Made by a program: the position numbers and the translations under genes
DNA from: Helochares maculicollis
Lineage: Eukaryota > Arthropoda > Insecta > Coleoptera > Hydrophilidae
Assembly (NCBI GenBank): GCA_033557835.1
Contig: JAWQRO010000256.1
Location: 1-45,997, forward strand
Length of the DNA stretch: 45,997 nucleotides
Direction of reading: 5' to 3'
Notes under the pieces: generated by a model
Told to the model about the DNA's origin: nothing
Database searches by the model: none
The model's input: only the letters and a program-made list of their open reading frames with translations
Shown here: positions 36,220 through 45,997 of the stretch, one piece after another
How positions within the stretch are numbered: position 1 is the stretch's first letter
Layout of the letters: every line of letters begins with the position of its first letter

Positions 36220-38095
36220 GTGAGTTTTTTAAATTTATGTTTGTATGATTTTAGGCGTGGTAATAAATATGAAATGAATATTTTATGCTCTGTTCATGCT
36301 ATGTTTTAGGAAAATATTTAAATTTTTTAATGTATTTTTGAATATTTAAACTGTAATTTCGGATTTCATTTAGCTAACGCAATACAATACAAATAAAAGA
36401 GTACTGCAAAAATGTAAATCTTAGTTTACAACCTATATTTCCTGAAAACTCATTTTCGGTTATCATGTGTTTTATCTTGAGTCGAAACTTTTCATCGAAT
36501 CGAACAACCAAATATCACAATAAAGAAATATATTAAGACTAGAAAAATTATATTTGAAGAGAATATAACAATTTCAAAATTACCAAGGCTTTCTAGACTA
36601 CTAAAACTTCCAATAATCCTACATAGGAAAACTCTAACTACTTGTTAGAATTTTAACGCTTGCAACATATTCAAGATTTTCATAGTGACTTAGTTAAGAT
36701 TTTATATATTTTCGGGACTTCTAAGGAACTGATTATATTTAGCTATGAGTAAACTTATTAGTTCCAAATTTCCGTATATCTTGAGATTTATTAAATCTGT
36801 ATTATTTATAGAAGTACAGTCTGTCAATTTGAACAAGATTTAAATTTCTAAGATTTTTCTGACTTCCCTGCAGTCAATACACTTCCAATAATATCCATAT
36901 GTCCAATAACCTCAAATATTTCTAGGATTCTAAAACTTTTCACGACTTGCAATTATCAAGATTATCAAGAATACTAAGATTCTCAACAACTCAATCTCTC
37001 TAGAGCTTCAAGAGTTATTAATTCAACACTCACACTCTAAGAACAAAGTTAATTGCATTGAAATGCATGTTCAAGTAAGCCATTATATGGGAGGCTAAAA
37101 TGACGGTTTATATAATGTAAAATGCGCTATAAACATTATTGGGGACGATGTATTCCAATCACTTAATTTATCAAATATTAGCGTAAAACATTTTAATGTT
37201 TTTTGTTAAAATAAAATTTATTTCTTACATTTTAAAATGTTATGCAAATTTGTTTTATCCGTTAATATAGTAAATGCTTGGAAGTCAGTAAATAAAATGA
37301 AGTAAGTATTGTGCAAGCTAAACACTAATAATTGCGCAATTTTTAACTCACTCTGCAGTTCGTGAAAGGTAACCAAGTTTTAGTAAAATAGAGTACCATA
37401 AATCAAATAGGTCTTTAAACGTATATCATCAAAACACGCCATATATACGACTTTCAAAATTCAAATGATAAAATAATGAATCCCCACAATGCCTATTTTG
37501 GTTATGCTTAAAGCTCGGTACTGAGATTTATTCACGATATTTGAAATATGTCAGCAGCGGCTTTGAGCACCAACCAGACCGCTCGCAACACTGCTTCATA
37601 AATAATAAAACGCACGAAGCATGTACATATCGACGAGAAGATGAGGATTCCGGATCATCCTGCTCTGTTCCAGAGCAACAAGTCTTGTACAACAACGCCG
37701 CGCGTGCTGTGTTTTCTGGGAACTTTTATTTCCAATCCAGTTTTTGATAAATATACAAAACCGATATTCCTTGAGAAATTGAATACTGTATTGATATTCA
37801 GACTACTTGAATGCAAAACTTTAAAGATACCTGTCAGAGCTAGATCTATCATTTCTTTGCTTGTAACGGAGCAAGTTCAAATATCAAGTATGTGTTTAAT
37901 TATAATTGGGGCTTTTAAACTTAACTGACAAATAAAACATTTTCAGAAACAAATTTTGATTCTTATTTTTAAGATTATTATTTATTCTCTTTTATCATTG
38001 GATTTGATATGGTTTGTTGAAAGCACTTTTGATTATACGTGCATTTAAAGGCACACATACACAGGAAGATTTCATATAAATTATTTTATTTTCAG
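36220..38095. other. Intron-like interval with eroded minisatellite
   Basis: This lies between the two micro-exons. At 36670-37020 a loose motif of the kind AAGATTTTC..GACTTC recurs (near 36673, 36695 and 36850, with shorter echoes such as TCAAGATTATCAAGAATACT). It looks like a decayed minisatellite. At 37541-37747 a GC-richer open frame (including REDEDSGSSCSVPEQQVL) is present. Its phase does not match the flanking micro-exons, so it is not assigned to the gene. Confidence 0.4.
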
Positions 38096-38134
38096 GAGAA
38101 GGAGGTTCTCATGTAGGATCTTCATCAGGTGATG
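38096..38134 (+). CDS. 39-nt micro-exon, third exon of the same gene
   Basis: An excellent acceptor (aattattttattttcag) and donor (GATG|gtaagt) bound 39 nt. Only phase 1 is open, and phase 1 is what the preceding exon supplies. It reads GEGGSHVGSSSGD, a Gly/Ser-rich linker-like peptide, and ends again with one nucleotide. Purine-rich content (gagaaggagg) resembles an exonic splicing enhancer, which very short exons often need. Like the 36-nt exon it is symmetric, so both may be alternatively spliced cassettes. Confidence 0.55.
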
Positions 38135-39537
38135 GTAAGTACTATTTACATAAGCCAAAAATAGCAAGAAAGCAGAACAGCATTTCTGAATTGAAAAGCA
38201 TTATTCCCCTAATATGCATCTATTAGTATAATGGCTTTATTTTAGTTAAACGTACTTATTATCTAATTCAAAGAAATGATCTTTTAGTCGATAATTTTGC
38301 AAAGAGCAAATCAATAAGTAGTCAGTTATTCTATTGGAAATCTTCTAATTGACATATGTCTAAATACATCTCTTATACAAACACAAATATTTCGTTGAAG
38401 TATCAAATTATACTTACAACATATTCATTTACTCCAATGGTTACCTAAAGATAGCGCAATATTGCACAGGCACTTATCTTAAATCCAAATACATGTTGCT
38501 TTACTTTTAAATAACCACTTGCAAAGTTAATATGTACTATTTTACTTTTAATTTTCATTTATTTGTTCTAATGGTAAACATTTCCCGCTGAACGTAGACA
38601 TTTACCTACCGCAATTATAAATGGATTGCATTAAACAACGAAATTTGCTAAACCTTCAACTACTTTCAGATATTAAATTTATTTTCAAAACAGAAAATTG
38701 CAAAATATGTTCCATAATAAGACAAATCGCACAACACTTGTACGCACGAATAATATTAATTTAAGAATTTAAATAGTATGCAAACACTTCAGGCATAAAT
38801 TAAATTAATAGTAGACGTGCTAATTCTGCAGTGAGTTGTTCCTAATATAGAAATTAAATTAACAAATCATAAAAGTACCACCGCGAGTAACTCTTACCAT
38901 ATTTGATTAAAACACAATTTAATTGATAACATCGGCATCGCCGGCACAGCGATCACCGGCCGATCGATGGTTTTGTTCATCGTAATAATACCGTTAACAA
39001 TTAATATAGCGTAAAATCAGATAGAAAAAAATTAGCAAACAACAATTTGAAACCAATGTGGTATATAATTTTCAATTATATAAACCAATGGTTCCCATTT
39101 CTGCTGCTCATGCTGGGAACAGATTTTCCATTCATAACTTCATAAAATTGAAGCTCATCTTCAAGAATTACAACTTATTTTGTACTATGCGGTTACCACA
39201 GACTCTTCACAACGTATCATTCTGTTCTGAGCCCTGCACGACTTTGAGAAGCCAATTATATACCTGTGTTAGCCTAACATTACTCAATGCTATTAAGTAA
39301 CTTTCAATATTCACGAGAATGGATAAAAGTCAATATGTTTCTTGCTCGTTTTATGATGTGTCCTCGAAGACTCAACTTAGTAAATTAAAATTAGGTTACC
39401 TTATTTCGCTTCTAATCAAAGCGCAAAGTAAAAAATATGTGAGGTGATACTTTGTTTCACCAGTGCACCTTAAAAACTCTTGGAAAGTCTTATTTTAAAT
39501 CTAAAACGGAAAGTGTGAAATTCCTTTAATTTTTCAG
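38135..39537. other. Intron-like interval with a GC-rich hairpin
   Basis: AT-rich, without exons I can support. At 38930-38969 a GC-rich imperfect hairpin pairs CATCGGCATCGCCGG with CCGGCCGATCGATG across an 11-nt loop, and is conspicuous in its surroundings. An 80-codon frame at 39058-39300 has no recognised motif. Confidence 0.45.
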
Positions 39538-39545
39538 TGGATTAG
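39538..39545 (+). other. Possible terminal coding segment after a strong acceptor
   Basis: The acceptor ttcctttaatttttcag is strong. In phase 1 the following bases complete Val, then Asp, then TAG, which would end the micro-exon protein within three codons. An AATAAA near 39837 could serve as polyadenylation signal. In phase 0 the same sequence is open for 29 codons, to CAG|gtaatt at about 39625, so it could instead be an internal exon of another frame or isoform. Undecided. Confidence 0.2.
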
Positions 39546-39898
39546 CACAAAAAACTCCAATCTCGTTAAGTCCAGTATTTGTCCTACAAACGCCTGTTTT
39601 ATTTCTGTTGTAAATCAGTGTCAGGTAATTATTTTAATGCAATGTTTTTAAGCTCAGCCGCGCACGTAGGAGGAAGGATTTTATAAAAATTACTTTCAGG
39701 AAACGATTCTGTGCTAGTTTTAAATAAGGCGTTAAAATGCTTAATTAATTACTGAGGTATTGCTTATACCTTCTTTCACTTATTGTACTTTTTAACACTT
39801 TGACTGACACCGTAATCTCGTAGGCGCCAAAATGTTAATAAACGGATCAATTTATTTAAATCCCTAATTTAAAGGTAATGCAAATCAGAGAACGCAGT

Positions 39899-39985
39899 CT
39901 ATATTTGCCATCTTTTCCTATCTAAACGCCGGTCACGTATATCCATCTCACCTGGACCGTGATAAAGCTCCTTGCCGAACACGTC
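39899..39985 (-). other. Coding-like remnant, possibly the end of a LINE ORF
   Basis: Minus-strand reading from 39985 gives FGKELYHGP and then MDIRDRRLDRKRWQI before a stop. Basic R-D-R-x-x-W-type endings are typical of the last residues of some non-LTR retrotransposon ORF2 proteins, but this match is short. Alternatively, CGGTCCAG|gtgaga inside it would make a good splice donor for a minus-strand exon. Not decided. Confidence 0.22.
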
Positions 39986-39989
39986 TTGT

Positions 39990-41615
39990 ATATTTTATCC
40001 ACATACCACTTTCTAGTTATGCATTCCTGATAATTTCACATATGCGCCACCTACGCTATGGTGCAACCTTTTCCCCAGCATTTACGATATGCTGTTTGTT
40101 TTATTTATTTACCTCACCAGTTAATCGCTGAAACAGGTGCTAGAGAAAATGTTGCAAGTAATTCAATGTTAGTAAGTGTACATACTTAAATGATATATAG
40201 AACTGTTTCGAGTATTAAAACGTAGGAGAGTTAACAGGCAGCTTGACTCTTTTTGATTCAAGTGCTAATTGCAACTGCGAGCGTGAAATTGAATTTGACT
40301 ATTTTTAACGATAAAATCGATTTAAAGCTATTTGCTGTGCCATAGTAATAATAAACAATGATTTTGTTTCGCGGTAATTTTTTGCTTATCATTTACTTTC
40401 TCTTTCGATTTTATGACTTCCTATGGGAAACAAAAATGCTTCTATAAATAACGAAGTAATAAATTGTTTAGCTAATGCATTTTCAAATTTTGATTCTCTT
40501 GTTTTATTTTGAGGTAAGTCATTCGATCGTTTTTAATTTTCTACATTTAAATGATGCAGCAAAAATAATTAGAATTAAATACAGAATTCACAATTATTTA
40601 AGTACGAATGTAGTTGTGGAATGCCTTACTATTAAGTTGCCTTTAATTGCCTTTTAATTGATTGTTGAAATCAAGAATTGTCCCCTGAAAATGTTAATGA
40701 TTGTGTCATGTATACTTAAAATTTGTTTACAAGTGAATATCTGTGTCATATGTGCATGTAATTATCTATTTATCTAAATAATTTTGAAATTAAATGAAAG
40801 GACAGTTTGTCGACATTAAGACTATTTAAATAACATGAGTTTTTCATTGGTGTATAATTTCTATGACAGCTTGTCAAATATAATACTGCTTTAAGCGACT
40901 TAAACATTCAAGATATGTCCTAACACATTTTACGTTTCACTTATTAAGTAGGTTCAGTAGCTTCAAAACGATATAAAAATTTATTTTGTGCGCTTACAAA
41001 GACTGTGTCATTAGTGTGTCAAAAATAAAATTTGATAGAAATGTAGGACGATAGTTAATATTTTAGGGTTCCACGTTCTGGCTACAGTATTATATATAAG
41101 ACTCGCGAAATCATATATGTTAAATTGTATTGTAACGCCAATTTTAAGTAGTAACATTTAGAATATATTCACTACATCAAGACAAAATGAAGAAAGATAT
41201 GGAAATTATAAAAATTAGATATAATGTCCGAGGCGTACCTTTTACTTTCAGTGGTCCTTAATTTTGTACATATATATCTACTAAGTTTTACAAAAATAAA
41301 CAATAAAAACATTGAAAAACGATCTTCGAGCATCATATCAAGCGGATTACTTCTACACAACTGCATCTACAATGAAATATATATGCAAATTCTCGGTAGG
41401 CATTTAAAAATAAAACTACTCCAAGATATTACTGTTAAATGTATCACGTCGTAGCTGCATGAGTAATAACACATATCAATTTTATGTTTTAAAATTGAGA
41501 ATGTACTCATTAAATCTAGACAGAGTAGAGAAAAATACAGAAGTAACAAAATTGAAGATTTATTATTCATAATAAATTTCGTTAATACATACAATTATTA
41601 AATTGAATATATATA
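39990..41615. other. AT-rich non-coding stretch
   Basis: No gene recognised. Several AATAAA hexamers and short open frames (60-76 codons, both strands, around 41172-41594) show no family features. Confidence 0.5.
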
Positions 41616-41619
41616 CACG

Positions 41620-41733
41620 GAATGCTTAAAGGAAAAGAAAATCCCTGACCACTGGAACAAAGCTACCATATTCCTAATCCACAAGAAAGGTAGCAAAGAA
41701 GACATCAAAAATTACCGCCCCATAAGTCTCCTA
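41620..41733 (+). mobile_element. RTE-type LINE reverse-transcriptase fragment
   Basis: About 38 codons without a stop read ECLKEKKIPDHWNKATIFLI followed by HKKGSKEDIKNYRPISLL. This is the N-terminal part of the reverse-transcriptase domain of RTE/BovB-like non-LTR elements: the P-x-x-W-x-x-A-x-I-x-x-L-x-K-K-G block and the N-Y-R-P-I-S-L-L block. The catalytic Y-A-D-D region and everything else of the element are missing. Both edges pass straight into TA-rich simple sequence. The open frame and close motif match suggest a fairly young insertion or a recent capture. Confidence 0.88.
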
Positions 41734-41764
41734 TATATCTATATATATATATATATATATATAC
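41732..41764. repeat. TA microsatellite at the LINE fragment's right edge
   Basis: A run of alternating T and A with one ATCT interruption begins within the last codons of the LINE fragment and continues as acatacacataca. The left edge of the fragment also carries a short ATATATACAC run (41606-41618). Confidence 0.9.
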
Positions 41765-43580
41765 ATACACATACATAATTTAAGTCAGTATTGATAATCG
41801 ATTAGAGAATTTTATTGATTGATTTATGGATATAATTACAATTTTTAAGTAATTTTCATAGTGTATTGAAAGATTTTCAGAACAAATTGAGTAGTATGTA
41901 GAAGTCTTAACTCAATATATTGTTGTTTATTTCTAGAACGTAAAATATATTTCCTTATCAGATTTTCTCTAGTTCAAACGGATTACCTAAATTTGCCTAC
42001 TGTGTTAGGAATCTTCTTTTAGCTGTATAATTAACATATTAATAAATTTGTATAAATGTAAATGAATTCAGAGTTGTTCGATGTTTCCTTTGTAAAGAAT
42101 TAAATAAGAATTTATTGCACACATTACCACTACAGGTTCTAACTTTACCTAAGAAAATTTCACAATAGATATATTGTCATAGATATACTAGTTTGACATG
42201 TATAACAATGTACTAGTTATGTTTGCAAGAAAAATGTTTATTAAATTTTTGCAATCGGACAGTGTTCGTATCAAATGTAGCATTGAAATAACGTAACTGA
42301 ATTTCTTATGAATGTATTTTTATAAAAAAGAATATTATTGCGTTTACCGGTAGGTTAGTATTTTTTTAGGAGTTAAATTAAAATCCCATATTGAAAGTCA
42401 CAGTAATTCATCATTGTAAACAATTTCTCAAGTAATCCAAATCGTTTGAGCAGTTCTTGATTAGCGATATTTTTCCCGGTGGATGTACACAATAACAAAT
42501 ATTATCATTGAGCCAATTATTGACTCAAATTCAAATAAACATAAATAAATTTACGTTTGAAATATTGCTATTTATTAAAATAACGCAATGTTTCCTCAGA
42601 GGAGGCTTTCGTGCATTATTAAACTAGAATTTCATGGTGAAGCCATTATCACCATATTTAGATATAAAAACACTTTTCATTAGTGCTGCTGCTTTTTAAG
42701 CAATCACGTTTTTTATATCCAATTGTACAATTATATCACCTTTATTTACTAGAACAAGATAGTTGGAAATGCAATTAAGATTCTGTACATCATCCCAAAG
42801 TGCTGGATAACATCAAGTTTTATCATTTTAAATCTAGGATTATTCACTTTCCGTTACTTGTTACATATTACTGTCAGAATACGATAAAGAATCTTGAATA
42901 CAAAGTGCCATGTGCAAAAACAATCATTACATAGCCGTTGCCTGAAGAATCTATGCATCATTAGTAAATTAATATCATAATTAAAAAAGGCCGTTGGCGG
43001 TGCTGTGCACTGTTTTCTAAACTCTGTAACTATTGTCTGTTCGACTTAGAACAACAGGGTCGAACGGAACAGAAGGACCAGTCACGAGTTCTCTACTCTT
43101 TCTCAACATCGCTTCGAGTTCAACGCGTTATCGCTAATTAAAATCACTTGTATTTGTGCTCATACATGCTTATACTGTCACTTAAACTTACATGTATCGG
43201 CTTAATATGTATATTTAGTGCGATATTATACGGTAGCCAGTAGATATTTTACTATTGTTTATAGTTGTTTCGCCTGTTCATAATATGAGATGCAAACGAC
43301 GCAAGTTTTTAAAAAAACTATTTAGCATACAAATGTTAGAAGGATATAAGAGACGGTTGACAGAAAAATACTATTTCAAAGGCTTTGGCTCAGGCAATTT
43401 TCCAGAATAACTTAAGGAGTGTGAGCAGCTGTACAAGCAATTTAATAGGATCATCAAAAATTGACCATTACTCAATTCTCATTAAGTGCAACAAAACAAG
43501 AAATCTTAAACGCTTTCTATATATGCAAACATAGGAGAGATGGCGAGCATCGGTTGGTGTGATAAATTATTCCTCTATAT
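41765..43580. other. AT-rich non-coding stretch
   Basis: Nothing recognisable. A slightly GC-richer patch around 43000-43130 has no long frame. Confidence 0.5.
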
Positions 43581-43583
43581 TGG

Positions 43584-43793
43584 ATGAATAGCTTGCACTT
43601 ATCCGGTGATCTTAGCTTGGCTGCTGCACCCACATATCGAAACGTACAATCAGCAATCACACACACAGTTAGCTCGCTAATTTTTAAACAGATTGCCGGT
43701 GTGTTCCAGTTAGCAGGTACAGATATTAATGGAAATGCCCGGCCAACACCGACTGCAGCAATGATTTACACAGGCGAATATGCTGGCGCCTGA
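43584..43793 (+). other. Unrecognised GC-richer open frame
   Basis: A 69-codon frame with balanced composition (for example VFQLAGTDINGNARPTPTAA) lies in a segment of higher GC than its surroundings. No splice pair in frame and no family resemblance could be established. The reverse strand holds stops. It may be an exon fragment, a transposon remnant or chance. Confidence 0.2.
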
Positions 43794-43799
43794 AGCTGG

Positions 43800-45900
43800 T
43801 GTGGGTGATAGTGGACTTACTGGATAATGATTTCTAAGGCAACTGCAGTTGTAAATTTAAGGAAAGTGTTATTAAAATGCTGCATTTTAAGTCTGTTGTT
43901 CGTGAAAGTAAATACGTGATAAATAATGTCGCTGCTTATTCGCTTGGCAGATAATTATTCCTATAGTCTGGTGATAGGGAAAGGTCCTTGATGACTTATA
44001 ATATAAGGTAACAGGACAAACTTCCTACCTTGACTAATTATTCAATAAACTTTCGAAAAAGATCGAAATTCGAGCGCAAGCTATACATATTATCCAAAGT
44101 AAATTAAACTAAAACCACTTATAGCTCATTGAAAAAATAATGATTTATAAGAGTCTAACTACTCTGATAATAAAGACGTTCAGTTTTCTTAAGCCAAGCC
44201 AACCTTAAAGAAACATAAATTTTCAACCTTTCAACTTTTGCGGATAGGAAGTTCAAAAACAGTGCAAAATTACTGACTTTCTATGCAATATATCACGTTT
44301 TTTTTTAAAGACGCTACTTTAAAGTAAATCACATATTGGTACCTTCGCATAAATATAGCCGTCACGAGAAATGGAAAGCATGTTATTAGTTCCCTTTTGG
44401 CTTAGTACACAACATATAGCCGCAAATGACTTGTAATGAGCGGGTGGAATACCTCCGTGCATGTTATTGTGTGTGTCCAGACTTAGCAAAAATTTAAAGC
44501 AGCTCACCGAGAGAGCACTTATTAATCAAGTAATCATAATTGAACGCCCACTTCCTGATACTCATTCCAGTCAGAGCCCAGTGTATAAACGTCATGAATG
44601 CAATTTAAATAAATCCATTTACTCTCCAGGTGATAGGCCACTGGGTTACTTGCATACGACTTGCTGCGTGCTCGCTTGTTAAACACGAAGTCCGTCTGTA
44701 TTGGAACCTCTCCAGTTTAAGAATACCACAAAATGCAAAAACTATTCTCACATGTTACAACTAAAGATTGATGAGCGCATGGGCTTGCACATCTATGGCG
44801 AAAGAAACATTATGAGATAAGGTTAACAGAACTTAATCCTTTCTTGCAAGCAGTTAGACAGTATCATTGTTTATTTGAGTAAAATTATTATTTCAAGCGA
44901 TAGTACCGCTCAAGCATATTAATAAAACAATGTAGGGTGTAAGGATGGATCGTGATTTTAGAACCACACCTAGTCTTGTACATAACAGAACTTCCATGTT
45001 ATATGAACCGGCAATTTTGTAAGTATTACTTCCGCAGTAGCTCGAAAATGATTTCTTGCTACGGGTGAATTACCTGCAGCCATTCGTATTTGTCAATTTT
45101 ATGTCAAATACAGAAAAAAAATACTACTGCAATGTAACACTAAATTTTACGACCAATATAATATGAATATTTTTATCAATATTAACTCAATTATGTAGAT
45201 CTTAATTATTATTAAAATTACTCTTATAATATAATAATAATATCTATTGTACATTCATTTGCTCAGTTCCATTTAACTTGTTACTTTTATCTCTTAGCTT
45301 AGTAAAAACTAAGCGATTCTTAATAAATATTTTTAATTACCTTACAATTGAAGTAGTTTTTCTTTTCTAAAATCAATTTAATGAAATGTTCATATTAATT
45401 TTATATACTGTATTCAATCTGAATATATTTTTGTAGTTAAATATTTTTAAATTCAAGTATGTGTTTCTTTATTTAGCTTAATTAATAGTGCATCAGGCAG
45501 CAATAAATATTAAGAAGAAATCCAGCATATGAAGTAGACTTTCTTGGAAAATTGGCCGATATGCCGATATGAAATGTGTTTATGATTCTGATATTGACAC
45601 AGCTAGTTATGCGAAAGTTTGGTGTTGCATATTCCATTTTTGTATTTTCAATGTTATTGGTAGACAGTTTGTCGAAAATATTATCCAAGACCTAAAGATT
45701 GACGTTAAAATAGTTTTACACCTTCATACATCTGCATAATGCAAGATTATAAAATCTGAAAAATCTCTATTCAACATTCCCTTATACAAAAAGGATATTG
45801 AAATAATGGCTTAGCTTGAGCAAACATTATAAATCCTTCGTCCATACAGTAAATTAGTTAAGAATGTCGCCTATGCTTCTAATGTCAGAATAATTCGGAT
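43800..45900. other. AT-rich non-coding stretch
   Basis: No recognisable gene. The patch at 44.38-44.72 kb is GC-richer and has overlapping 60-70 codon frames on both strands without motifs. A small perfect hairpin, GCTTAGT/ACTAAGC, lies near 45297-45313. Confidence 0.45.
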
Positions 45901-45907
45901 AACCCAT

Positions 45908-45926
45908 CGATTAATTAATCGGATTA
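45908..45926. promoter_or_regulatory. Palindromic homeodomain-type site with adjacent GGATTA
   Basis: CGATTAATTAATCG (45908-45921) is a perfect 14-bp palindrome containing two TAAT cores, the arrangement bound by paired-class homeodomain dimers. The overlapping GGATTA (45921-45926) is a K50-type (Otx/Bicoid-like) core. A single site; function not shown. Confidence 0.3.
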
Positions 45927-45997
45927 GGCTCTCATTCTACCTAAATTTATCTATCTTACGTTTTTTATGTGCACAGCTTGAAAAGAAGATTTTAAAG

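Noticed and set aside
41172..41594. Three overlapping frames of 64-76 codons
   Set aside because: Opposite-strand shadows of each other in AT-rich DNA, no motifs.
1..45997. tRNA, rRNA, CRISPR arrays, bacterial operons
   Set aside because: I looked for A/B-box tRNA signatures, rRNA-like blocks, regularly spaced repeats and Shine-Dalgarno-led gene clusters and found none.

Overview
The window is AT-rich eukaryotic DNA, most likely from an insect. It has very long non-coding stretches, intron-like splice signals, no operons or ribosome binding sites, and decayed copies of animal-type transposons (two Tc1/mariner-like, one piggyBac-like, one RTE-type LINE fragment, one LINE/SINE tail). The species cannot be named from this sequence. 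Most open frames of 60 to 113 codons are about what chance gives: assuming roughly 69% A+T, I estimate several thousand stop-to-stop intervals over six frames, with a few tens reaching 70 codons and about one reaching 110. Open frames alone are therefore not called as genes here.

Layout. 1-7.6 kb: AT-rich, no recognised gene. 7.6-7.85 kb: a CpG-dense GC-rich island of unknown nature. 8.38-10.19 kb: a small transposon graveyard, with a mariner-like transposase remnant followed in the same orientation by a piggyBac-like remnant. 12.7-13.1 kb: a promoter- or enhancer-like block (three TAGteam-type heptamers, paired RUNX motifs, a reverse CCAAT box) followed by a possible short first exon. 13.94-14.90 kb: a minus-strand mariner-like element with TA-flanked ends, interrupted by a retroposed A-rich tail with a 12-bp target-site duplication. 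14.9-17 kb: a T-rich block that may be an eroded minus-strand coding region. 22.5-22.8 kb: a GC-rich hairpin-containing block ending at a polyadenylation signal. 28.25 kb: a strong hairpin bounded by TTAA. 28.97-29.23 kb: a GC-rich coding-like block on the minus strand. 29.65-33.3 kb: two enhancer-like motif clusters.

The best gene candidate is on the plus strand from 34.35 kb. A first coding exon (34353-34494) has strong splice sites. Two tiny exons follow, of 36 nt (36184-36219) and 39 nt (38096-38134). Both are phase 1-1 and continue the same frame. The gene may end in a short terminal exon at 39.54 kb or run on beyond the window. I cannot name the protein. The rest, to 46 kb, is mostly non-coding, with an intact-looking RTE reverse-transcriptase scrap joined to a TA microsatellite (41.62-41.76 kb) and a palindromic homeodomain-type site near the right edge.
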